Of a DNA stretch of 35,816 bases, positions 9,361 to 16,030 are shown in pieces; within the stretch, counting starts at the first letter, position 1; every line of letters starts with the position of its first letter. The DNA is from Candidatus Phycosocius bacilliformis. GTDB lineage: Bacteria; Pseudomonadota; Alphaproteobacteria; Caulobacterales; Aquidulcibacteraceae. The position numbers and the translations under genes were made by a program. The stretch lies in assembly GCF_003112735.1 (NCBI RefSeq), contig NZ_BFBR01000015.1:1-35816 (forward strand), given 5' to 3'. The notes beneath the pieces are model-generated. The model was not told where the DNA came from. It searched no databases and saw nothing but the letters and a program-made list of their open reading frames with translations.

Positions 9361-9717
9361 ATGACTGATAATCTCCCCGTTGATCTTAAGAACATCATCC
9401 TCACATCGTTGGATGATGATCAGGCCGAAGATGTTTTGTGCATTGATCTGACTGGAAAAAGCTCCATCGCTGATGCCATCATCGTCGCCTCCGGGCGATC
9501 CCAGCGCCATGTCGCCGCGATAGCTGATCATATTGTGCGCAAGTTGAAAGATGCTGGCGTTGGCAAGGCGCGGGTTGAAGGCTTGCCCAATGCGGATTGG
9601 GTTTTGATTGATGCCGGTGATATCGTGGCGCATATTTTTCGGCCAGAAGTGCGGGCCTTCTATGCGATTGAGCGGATTTGGACCGGGGAAACCCGCCATG
9701 CCGCAGGTGCGGCTTGA
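9361..9717 (+). CDS. rsfS: Ribosome silencing factor RsfS
   Basis: A 118-residue protein of the RsfS/Iojap family, which binds ribosomal protein uL14 on the 50S subunit and blocks joining of subunits when nutrients are scarce. Characteristic blocks are DVLCIDLTGKSSIADAI, IIVASGRSQRHVAAIAD, and the ending WVLIDAGDIVAHIF with FYAIERIW. No strong ribosome-binding site precedes the ATG at 9361 and no better in-frame start lies upstream; length and homology support this start. The stop overlaps the start of rlmH. The usual alphaproteobacterial upstream neighbours (nadD, proA, obg) are not here; the gene instead faces an FkbH-like gene. Confidence 0.95.
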   Translation: MTDNLPVDLKNIILTSLDDDQAEDVLCIDLTGKSSIADAIIVASGRSQRHVAAIADHIVRKLKDAGVGKARVEGLPNADWVLIDAGDIVAHIFRPEVRAFYAIERIWTGETRHAAGAA

Positions 9718-10190
9718 ACCTGACTCTGGCTGCCATCGGGCGGCTTAAGTCCCAAGAACCTGAACATATTCTCACCCTTGATTGGATGGGGCGGGCTGAT
9801 GCCATGGGTAAGCCCCTGGGATTTAAGTCCGTGCGCTTGATGGAGGTCGATCCGCGACTGCGCGAACCCGACCGTGACAAGGAGGCTGCTGCGCTCTTGG
9901 CTGCCATAGAGCCGGGGAGTTTTATCATTGCCTTGGATGAACGCGGCGACACGCCAGGATCTGTCAGATTTGCTAATCGGCTGGCGGCCCTGCGTGATCA
10001 AGGCACTCGGCAAGTCGTCCTCGTGATTGGTGGACCAGATGGTCACGGGGAAGCGTTGAAACGTGCAGCTCATCAGAGCTTGGCCTTTGGGTCTTGGACT
10101 TGGCCACACAAGCTGGTGCGGGCCATGGCTGCTGAACAAATTTATCGCGCAATCGCCATTTTATCGGGCACACCCTACCATCGGGTTTGA
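9714..10190 (+). CDS. rlmH: 23S rRNA (pseudouridine-1915-N3) methyltransferase RlmH
   Basis: A 158-residue SPOUT-class methyltransferase that uses S-adenosylmethionine to methylate pseudouridine 1915 in helix 69 of 23S rRNA on the assembled 70S ribosome. FIIALDERGD, the SAM-pocket LVIGGPDGHG and the C-terminal PHKLVRAMAAEQIYRA with PYHR are all diagnostic. The start chosen is TTG at 9714, which overlaps the rsfS stop as TTGA. It gives the opening MNLTLAAIGRLK and the usual family length near 155. An earlier in-frame start would add 12 residues unlike the family. The overlap implies translational coupling with rsfS. Confidence 0.94.
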   Translation: MNLTLAAIGRLKSQEPEHILTLDWMGRADAMGKPLGFKSVRLMEVDPRLREPDRDKEAAALLAAIEPGSFIIALDERGDTPGSVRFANRLAALRDQGTRQVVLVIGGPDGHGEALKRAAHQSLAFGSWTWPHKLVRAMAAEQIYRAIAILSGTPYHRV

Positions 10191-10242
10191 CGGCCTGATG
10201 CGGGGGGATGACCCTGCGTGCAAATCTGGCTATTTCATCCCT

Positions 10243-11403
10243 ATGCGCAAACTTCGGGCACTTCTTCTGATTGGCCTTTCCCTCGGCGCAGCCATGCCTG
10301 TCTATGGCCAGAGCTCGGCGGAACAGGAATTGAAGCGGCTGGACGCCGAGCGCCAGCGTCGTGAGGAGCGTGTCGGCGCTTTGGTTGAAGATGCCAATAG
10401 ACTGGCCAATGACGCTGAAACCCTTCGAAAAAAACTGGTCGCGGCGGCTGAAGATCGTGATCGGCTTGAGCGCGAAGTGGAAAGCTCCGAGACCCGCCTG
10501 ATCGATTTGCGGGCACAAGAGCGTCGCCTCAATGCTAAGCTGGAAAGCAATCGTGATGCATTGGAAGATGTTGTTATTGCGCTTATCGCGATGGAGCGGG
10601 ACCGGCCGCCCGCTTTGGCAGTACGGCCTGAAAATGCAGCTGAGGCAGCCCGGGTGGCTATCTTGATGGGCGAAATCGCGCCTCTGCTCGATGATCGCGC
10701 GCGCCAAGCTGCCAATGACATTGCCCGACTAAAGCAAGTCCGGGAATCGATCCTGATGCAGAACACACGTTATCGGGAGGCTAATACGCGCCTGATTGTG
10801 GCACGTCAGACGATCGGTGGCCTTATACAAGAGCGACGCATGCTCCAAGCCCGCATCATGCGGGATGCTGAGTCAGAGCGGGCCCGCATTTCAGAGATTC
10901 TTCGCCGCTCAAACGATCTCAAGGAATTGGTGCTGCGTCTGGGTGGATCAATCCCTGGCTTGTCTGGGTTACAAGAACCAGATGGGTCCGACTTCGCGCA
11001 AGGTTTTGACCGTGCTTTGGGCAATGTCAGCTATCCAGCTTATGGGCAGATTGTCACCCGATTTGGTGCCAATCTTGAGAGCGGTGGTCGCAGCGAAGGC
11101 ATCACCATCCGCACGCGCAGATCAGCCCAAGTGGTTGCCCCTTATGATGGTGAAATTGAGTTTGCCGGTCCGTTTCGTTCCTATGGAAGGGTGATGATTC
11201 TCAACGTCGGCAATGGCTATCATATTGTTTTGGCAGGGATGGCCACAACCTTCGCCGAAGCTGGCCAAGAAGTCCTCGCCGGAGAGCCCATTGGGGAAAT
11301 GACGGACGACGTCCGCCTAGATCCAGATCTCTATATGGAGATCCGCAAGCAAAGTACGCCGCAAAATCCAAGCCTGTGGCTGCGGCAACCAGACGGTATC
11401 TAA
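10243..11403 (+). CDS. EnvC-like murein hydrolase activator with degenerate LytM domain
   Basis: A 386-residue secreted protein. A signal peptide is at 1-22 (MRKLRALLLIGLSLGAAMPVYG, cleaved near YGQ). A long Glu/Arg-rich coiled coil covers about 25-230, and a C-terminal LytM/M23 domain covers about 265-380. In active M23 enzymes the metal is held by an H/D pair and an HxH; here the equivalent C-terminal motif reads LYMEI. The domain is therefore probably catalytically dead, as in E. coli EnvC, which activates cell-division amidases. The start at 10243 was chosen for the signal peptide; 60 further codons upstream are open but overlap rlmH. It follows rlmH by 52 bp and precedes ctpA, a conserved alphaproteobacterial order, though the usual gpmI is absent. 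Confidence 0.9.
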   Translation: MRKLRALLLIGLSLGAAMPVYGQSSAEQELKRLDAERQRREERVGALVEDANRLANDAETLRKKLVAAAEDRDRLEREVESSETRLIDLRAQERRLNAKLESNRDALEDVVIALIAMERDRPPALAVRPENAAEAARVAILMGEIAPLLDDRARQAANDIARLKQVRESILMQNTRYREANTRLIVARQTIGGLIQERRMLQARIMRDAESERARISEILRRSNDLKELVLRLGGSIPGLSGLQEPDGSDFAQGFDRALGNVSYPAYGQIVTRFGANLESGGRSEGITIRTRRSAQVVAPYDGEIEFAGPFRSYGRVMILNVGNGYHIVLAGMATTFAEAGQEVLAGEPIGEMTDDVRLDPDLYMEIRKQSTPQNPSLWLRQPDGI

Positions 11404-11557
11404 GGCCGGAACGGGTCATATCGTCGAATATGCAGATTAATTCCGCGCAATGAACTGCGGTAGGTGGTGCTTAACCAGTTTCATTTGACTATATAGCTTG
11501 AAGATCATCTGGCCGCGCATGGGCCAACGACTAATGCTGAACCTGGAGACAACCCCG

Positions 11558-12997
11558 ATGACCAATTCCCAAAAGACACAGCGCTGGTGGATCGCGCCTG
11601 TCCTGGCCGGAACGCTGGGTTTAGGGGCAGCCTTGGGTGCGACGGCCGTGGCTTGGTCTGCCGGTGGCAAGTCAGAAGCAGCCAGAAGCGCGGCCAATAG
11701 CAGCGACACCTTACGCCAGCTGGAATTGTTTGCCGATGTGCTGGCCAGTGTCAAAAGCGATTATGTCGTGCCCGTGAAGGACGACAAATTGATTGCCGCG
11801 GCGATCGATGGGATGTTGCAGTCTCTTGACCCACATTCCAGCCTGATGACTTCCGATGACTTTAAGGATCTGCAATCGGCAACCAAGGGCGAATATGGCG
11901 GTCTTGGCATTGAGGTGACCTCAGAGGATGGGGCAGTCAAGGTGATTTCGCCGATGGACGAAGGCCCCGCGGCCAGAGCCGGGATCAAAAGCGGTGACAA
12001 GCTGATCGCGGTAGATGGCGTTTCCATTTTGGGTTTGCCGCTTGATGAAGCTGTCAAGAAGATGCGCGGGCCAGAAGGGACGTCGGTCGACGTTACAATT
12101 GCACGGGAAGGCCAAGAACCTTTCGTGGCAAAGCTCAAACGCGAAATCATTGTCCTGAAGCCCGTGACCAGCAAGATCGAGGGTGATTACGGCTATATTC
12201 GTATTTCGACCTTCGTCAATGAACGCACAAGCGAGGGCTTGAACAAGGCAATTGATGATATTCAGCGCAAGCTGGGTGGGCGCTTGAAAGGCATTGTGCT
12301 CGATCTGCGCAATAATGGTGGTGGGTTGCTGGACCAGGCTACCGAAGTGGCGGACGTGTTCATTGATCGGGGTGTGCTGGTGCAAACCCGTGGACGTCGG
12401 CCCGATGATGTCGACAGTCGCCTCGCGACACCGGGTCAGCGACTGGAAGGTGTGCCAATGGTGGTGCTGATCAATGAAGGAACGGCATCGGCCTCTGAGA
12501 TTGTGGCCGGGGCACTGCAGGACCGCGGACGGGCCACGATTGTTGGCATGGGTTCATTCGGTAAAGGCTCGGTTCAAAACATTATTCCCTTGCGCAACGG
12601 TTCTGATGGTGCCCTGCGCTTGACCACGTCGAAATATTACACACCAGCAGGACGCTCGATCCAAGGTGCTGGGATTGAACCCGATATTGAGATTAGCGCC
12701 GTTAGAATAACCGAAGAACAGCTCAATGAGCGCAAAGCGCTGTTCCGGGGTGAGGAAGATCTGCCACACGCGCTGGATAATGAAAGCGGGGTCAAACGCA
12801 AGCCGCCCCATATGCCCGCAGAAATGCCTCCGGTTGGTTGGAAAGAATCGGAGGATTATCAGTTGAAGCGCGCATATGAATTGCTGGCTGCGGGCCTGCC
12901 GAAACGTGCGCCTGCGCCGGCCACGCGTCGGGCTGAGGCCAAACCTGCAAAGGGTGTGGGCGCGCCGGTTTCCGGGGCTCCGATCTCGCCGAACTGA
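11558..12997 (+). CDS. ctpA: S41-family C-terminal processing protease CtpA
   Basis: A 479-residue periplasmic serine protease anchored or exported by an N-terminal hydrophobic segment (about 12-34). A PDZ domain spans about 105-190 (GGLGIEV, PAARAGIKSGDKL). The S41 catalytic domain follows, with the nucleophile in NEGTASASE (S311) and the general-base Lys in GSFGKGSVQ (K336), 25 residues later as in known family members. Its C-terminus is a Pro/Ala-rich tail. The ATG at 11558 was chosen because GGAG lies about 10 bases before it; an earlier ATG at 11534 has no such site. Family members trim or degrade envelope proteins, including cell-wall hydrolases, which fits the adjacent EnvC-like gene. 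Confidence 0.94.
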   Translation: MTNSQKTQRWWIAPVLAGTLGLGAALGATAVAWSAGGKSEAARSAANSSDTLRQLELFADVLASVKSDYVVPVKDDKLIAAAIDGMLQSLDPHSSLMTSDDFKDLQSATKGEYGGLGIEVTSEDGAVKVISPMDEGPAARAGIKSGDKLIAVDGVSILGLPLDEAVKKMRGPEGTSVDVTIAREGQEPFVAKLKREIIVLKPVTSKIEGDYGYIRISTFVNERTSEGLNKAIDDIQRKLGGRLKGIVLDLRNNGGGLLDQATEVADVFIDRGVLVQTRGRRPDDVDSRLATPGQRLEGVPMVVLINEGTASASEIVAGALQDRGRATIVGMGSFGKGSVQNIIPLRNGSDGALRLTTSKYYTPAGRSIQGAGIEPDIEISAVRITEEQLNERKALFRGEEDLPHALDNESGVKRKPPHMPAEMPPVGWKESEDYQLKRAYELLAAGLPKRAPAPATRRAEAKPAKGVGAPVSGAPISPN

Positions 12998-13007
12998 GGC
13001 TGGAAAC

Positions 13008-13721
13008 ATGGCGGAACATTCGACCCGGCTGGCTTTGCCTTCCGGGCGTTCCCTTGAGGTTCATATCACGCCCCGTCGCGGTGCTAAGCGCCTCAGCTTG
13101 CGTATGGATCCCATTTCGCGCTGCCTTAAGGTGAGTGGACCGGTCCGACTGTCACAACGTCAAGCCATGGCTTTCGTCCAGGATAATCTGGGTTGGATTG
13201 ATGCCCGGTTGGACGCATTACCGCCACCTGCCACTTTTTTAGAAGGCCGCCTCATCCTATTTCGCGGCAGACCAACAAGGCTCGTCCGCATTGAGGGGCG
13301 CGGTGCTGCCAGCTTTCAAGATGGCTGTGATCCGGTTCTGGTAATCGCCTCCAGCTCCGCACGTTTTGCTGCCCGCACGCTTGCCGCACTGAAAGGCTTT
13401 GCCCAGTCCGACGCGCTCGATTATGCAGACCGTCTCGCCGTGAAGCTGGGCCGCCGACCGACCTCAATCCGTTTGGGCGATATGCGTACGCGGTGGGGGT
13501 CGTGCACATCTCAAGGCGATATTCGGCTCTCCTGGCGCTTGATCGGCGCCCCGCCGAAGGTGTTCGAATATGTGGTTGCTCATGAGCTCGCCCATTTGTG
13601 CGAACTCAATCACTCCCCGGCCTTTTGGGCTCATGTCAGCCGCTTGATGCCCGATTGGAAGCCCGCACGCGCTTGGCTCAAAGCGGAGGCTGCCAGCCTA
13701 CAAGCGCTGGGACAGAGTTGA
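13008..13721 (+). CDS. YgjP-like (DUF45, SprT-type) zinc metallopeptidase
   Basis: A 237-residue protein of the M48-related YgjP/DUF45 family. The diagnostic RTRWGSCTSQG block is at about 161-170. The zinc motif HELAH is at 192-196, with a third ligand His in NHSPAFW near 202 and the closing W-K block at the C-terminus. No signal peptide is seen. The start at 13008 lies 10 bp past the ctpA stop with GAGGCTGGA before it; the frame is open further upstream only inside ctpA. In other alphaproteobacteria ctpA is often followed by rppH, so this position may have been taken by a different gene. The family's cellular substrate is unknown. Confidence 0.9.
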   Translation: MAEHSTRLALPSGRSLEVHITPRRGAKRLSLRMDPISRCLKVSGPVRLSQRQAMAFVQDNLGWIDARLDALPPPATFLEGRLILFRGRPTRLVRIEGRGAASFQDGCDPVLVIASSSARFAARTLAALKGFAQSDALDYADRLAVKLGRRPTSIRLGDMRTRWGSCTSQGDIRLSWRLIGAPPKVFEYVVAHELAHLCELNHSPAFWAHVSRLMPDWKPARAWLKAEAASLQALGQS

Positions 13722-14192
13722 CTTGCGCACCCACCCAGCGCCTTAAGCAAATCTCCCATAGGGATTATCTATTATTGTAATGAATGAATCTAGCGGATAG
13801 ATAGAAATAAGTGTGTCTTCGTAATGCCTTGATTAGATAATTCAAAATTCCCGATGCCACTTGTTACAAGCCACCAAACACCGCGCTGTTTGCCACGAAA
13901 GGCGGTCAGTTATCGCCACGGCGACGGTCAGCCGGGACAGAAAAGCAGACAGCCAACTGCAAGACATGTTCCCTGATCGCAACCGCCGCCTCAGGGCCAA
14001 CCTTTCACCCCTTCTGTCCGGAAATATTAATTGTGAATCTTGTCCTATGGTCTGCTTTGCGCCAAGGGTTGCCGTTTGGGGTGGGTTGGTGGTTGCTTGA
14101 AAGCGGACGTTCATGAGAGATAAAGAGGCTGACTCGATCAAGTCGAATTTCCAAAGGAGCTTTGGCTGGTTGTTGAGAGGCTGAAGCTAGAC
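13722..14192. other. Intergenic stretch without a convincing gene
   Basis: About 470 bp between the metallopeptidase and the first unknown gene. The first 130 bp are AT-rich (for example around 13755-13850) and the rest is of mixed composition. Short open frames on both strands have no recognisable motif or ribosome-binding site. GAAAGCGGACGTTC at 14099-14112 is a motif that recurs, inverted, near 15326. No terminator or RNA gene was recognised. Confidence 0.5.
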
Positions 14193-14573
14193 ATGTTCGA
14201 AGAGCAGATAGGACTTCCTCCCGCCATCGCATTTAACGCAGACCAAAGGGTGATTGGAACATCGCCCTATCCCTGCCCGTGGATCGAATTTAAGCAACGC
14301 TTTGCCTTCAATCCTCATTACATTCCAAAATTGGCCTTAGCTCCATATGCGGAGCACCTTAGAGGCATTGCAACGACTTGGGTGAACGTTACGGCTGACA
14401 AACCAGGGATCGGCCCTGGCGATGTGCCGGCCGCCTTCTGGAGGAAGACACCACAAGTGATCCAAGAGAAGGCGACACGCACTGTCTCCGCACGAAATGC
14501 AGATCATGCAGACTTTGATAAAATGATGTTTGCCATCGGCGCGAAAGGATTGATTGAAGGAGTTCGAAAATGA
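14193..14573 (+). CDS. Hypothetical protein, possibly N-terminally truncated
   Basis: A 126-residue soluble-looking protein that I do not recognise. It has no signal peptide or membrane segment. It contains a Pro/aromatic-rich central part (YPCPWIEF, FNPHYIP) and ends IGAKGLIEGVRK. The ATG at 14193 has only a weak purine-rich region before it. The same frame stays open back to 14133 with plausible protein sequence but no start codon, while AAAGGAG lies at 14153-14159. The 5' end may therefore have been lost or frameshifted. Its last four bases overlap the start of the lipoprotein gene (ATGA), so the two are translationally coupled and likely act together. The region is AT-richer than its neighbours, suggesting acquired DNA. 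Confidence 0.6.
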   Translation: MFEEQIGLPPAIAFNADQRVIGTSPYPCPWIEFKQRFAFNPHYIPKLALAPYAEHLRGIATTWVNVTADKPGIGPGDVPAAFWRKTPQVIQEKATRTVSARNADHADFDKMMFAIGAKGLIEGVRK

Positions 14574-15055
14574 CAGTGGCCACCAGAATTGGGATTATTT
14601 CTCTTGCTGTGTTCCCGGTCTCTGGATGTACCACGCGCGATACTCATATTGAGATTCAAGACGCAGCTATGCTTGCGGGCCCAAGGGGCCAAACAATGGG
14701 TTATGTTGCAGTGGATGCTGTCGATGCAAAGCGGATTGCTTGGGGACCAAATCAAGTACGCCTGAAGACATGCGTTGAAGAGCAAAGTATTTACCCTTGT
14801 TCCGAATACGTTGTCGGTTCTGTGAACAGCCCATCAGCTCCATTCGGTCTTTCAAATCGCATATATTTTGAATACGACCCAAATGGCGAAATCAACGTTA
14901 CAACTGGCCGCCAGGAAACAGATTTTGATGTTCGGAAAATAAAGTGCATTAAAATTAGGGTGCTACCTGGTGACTTCAAACCCGCTGGGGAATCTGATTG
15001 GTTTTGTAATTTGCGCTTTGAAGTTGTGAAGGACACAGTCACCGATACTCGCTAG
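14570..15055 (+). CDS. Predicted lipoprotein of unknown function
   Basis: A 161-residue protein with a classic lipoprotein signal: a short basic N-terminus, a hydrophobic core, and the lipobox VSGC at about 17-20. The mature protein should be lipid-anchored to the periplasmic face of the inner or outer membrane. The rest is polar and strand-rich with four further Cys residues (CVEEQSIYPCSEY, KCIKIR, WFCNLRF), which could form two disulfides in the periplasm. I do not recognise the family. An excellent AAGGAG site lies 8 bases upstream. It overlaps the preceding gene by 4 bp (ATGA). An immunity or envelope role is conceivable, but nothing in the sequence shows it. Confidence 0.72.
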   Translation: MTVATRIGIISLAVFPVSGCTTRDTHIEIQDAAMLAGPRGQTMGYVAVDAVDAKRIAWGPNQVRLKTCVEEQSIYPCSEYVVGSVNSPSAPFGLSNRIYFEYDPNGEINVTTGRQETDFDVRKIKCIKIRVLPGDFKPAGESDWFCNLRFEVVKDTVTDTR

Positions 15056-15514
15056 CGATGCAGCAACGCTCTCTGTGAAAAGGGTGATATTTCGCGGGTA
15101 TCTGGAAACGCCTACTATATCAGATCGGTGCGAGTGCAGGCACTGGATTGTTGCTGGAGCGCATAGAACAAAGAAACATGAGCTAGCTAATTGTGTGTCG
15201 TGAGCCTATGGCTCACGCAAGATCGCCTGGCGTCAGGCACCACCCCAAGATATACGTGTAAGCAAAGTGGCCCCTCAGCTTACTTTGAAAATTTTGCCGT
15301 ATGATTGGTACACCTATTCGGAATTGAACGTCCCCTTTCGGCCAACTTTTGCCGAACTGCCGCCGCTCAGAAATGCGCCAGAGGTTGCCGGTGAAGGGGA
15401 AACCGGGCTTTCCAGAAAGCCGACATTGGTCGCAGCGCATTGACGTCGCTAGAAAGGTCGCAACTGGTGGGCTGAATATGTTGCTCCTGCACCTCGTTGC
15501 TCTATGGTTTAGCC
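15056..15514. other. Intergenic stretch with repeat fragments and small hairpins
   Basis: About 460 bp with no convincing gene. It holds a perfect 8-bp hairpin at 15199-15217 (CGTGAGCC, loop TAT, GGCTCACG) and a smaller one at 15225-15238. GAACGTCCCCTTTCGGCC at 15326-15343 is an inverted relative of the motif at 14099, and GAAAGCCGACATT at 15415-15427 is a direct relative. Such degenerate motifs occur between genes in many alphaproteobacteria and produce spurious open frames on both strands. Confidence 0.5.
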
Positions 15515-15958
15515 ATGGACGCAAGCCTAACGATCCGAGCGGCGACAAAAAGCGATCTCGACCAGATCGCCTACGTTTGGCATGCGAGCACTTCTTCGAT
15601 CGATGCCATAGCGGCGCAGCTTCCTACGCAGGACAGTATGCGATCACGCATAAACGCGGAGTTGGATGCTGGTTGGGAGTTGTTTTTGGCGGAGCGCGTC
15701 GGCCAGATCATAGGCATGTTGGCGCTCAAACTCAGCGCGAACGTTTTGGATCAGATTTTTGTGCTTCCAGAGGCCCAGGGGTCAGGCGTAGGAGCCGCGT
15801 TAATGGCGCACGCGAAAACAATGATGCCCAACGGGTTTACACTACGGATGGCTGAAGAGAACCGACAAGCAGCCGACTTCTATGAGCGCTCTGGACTGAA
15901 GCAATTTGGATCCGGTTTAGCGGGCGCGATGACAAGGCCGCTAAACCGTTGTCTGTAA
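15515..15958 (+). CDS. GNAT-family N-acetyltransferase
   Basis: A 147-residue single-domain acetyltransferase. It opens with the typical IRAATKSDLDQI and has the acetyl-CoA loop EAQGSGVGAALM at about 86-97. It closes with the motif B region NRQAADFYERSGLKQFG, where Tyr commonly serves as general acid. The acceptor substrate (small molecule, protein or antibiotic) cannot be told. The ATG at 15515 is preferred to an in-frame TTG 6 codons earlier, because the conserved fold starts at once after it. An intrinsic terminator follows 18 bp after the stop, so this is a single-gene unit or the end of one. It lies in the AT-richer accessory stretch. Confidence 0.85.
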   Translation: MDASLTIRAATKSDLDQIAYVWHASTSSIDAIAAQLPTQDSMRSRINAELDAGWELFLAERVGQIIGMLALKLSANVLDQIFVLPEAQGSGVGAALMAHAKTMMPNGFTLRMAEENRQAADFYERSGLKQFGSGLAGAMTRPLNRCL

Positions 15959-15975
15959 ATCCCAGTTTGCCGTAG

Positions 15976-16000
15976 AAGCCGCTCAATGGGCGGCTTTTTT
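15976..16000 (+). terminator. Rho-independent terminator after the GNAT gene
   Basis: AAGCCGC (15976-15982) pairs with GCGGCTT (15990-15996) across a 7-base loop, and the T-run continues to 16000. It is correctly placed to stop plus-strand transcription before the convergent ABC permease gene. Confidence 0.85.
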
Positions 16001-16030
16001 GCATGTCAATCAAGGTCGGGTAAAGTCGCT

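Noticed and set aside
13842-14141. Short open frames on both strands between the metallopeptidase and the unknown gene
   Set aside because: No ribosome-binding site, no domain, and the opposing frames cover the same repeat-like sequence.
15213-15548. A 111-codon minus-strand frame upstream of the GNAT gene
   Set aside because: It overlaps the GNAT start and consists largely of repeat-motif text; such frames recur as spurious predictions wherever these intergenic repeats occur.
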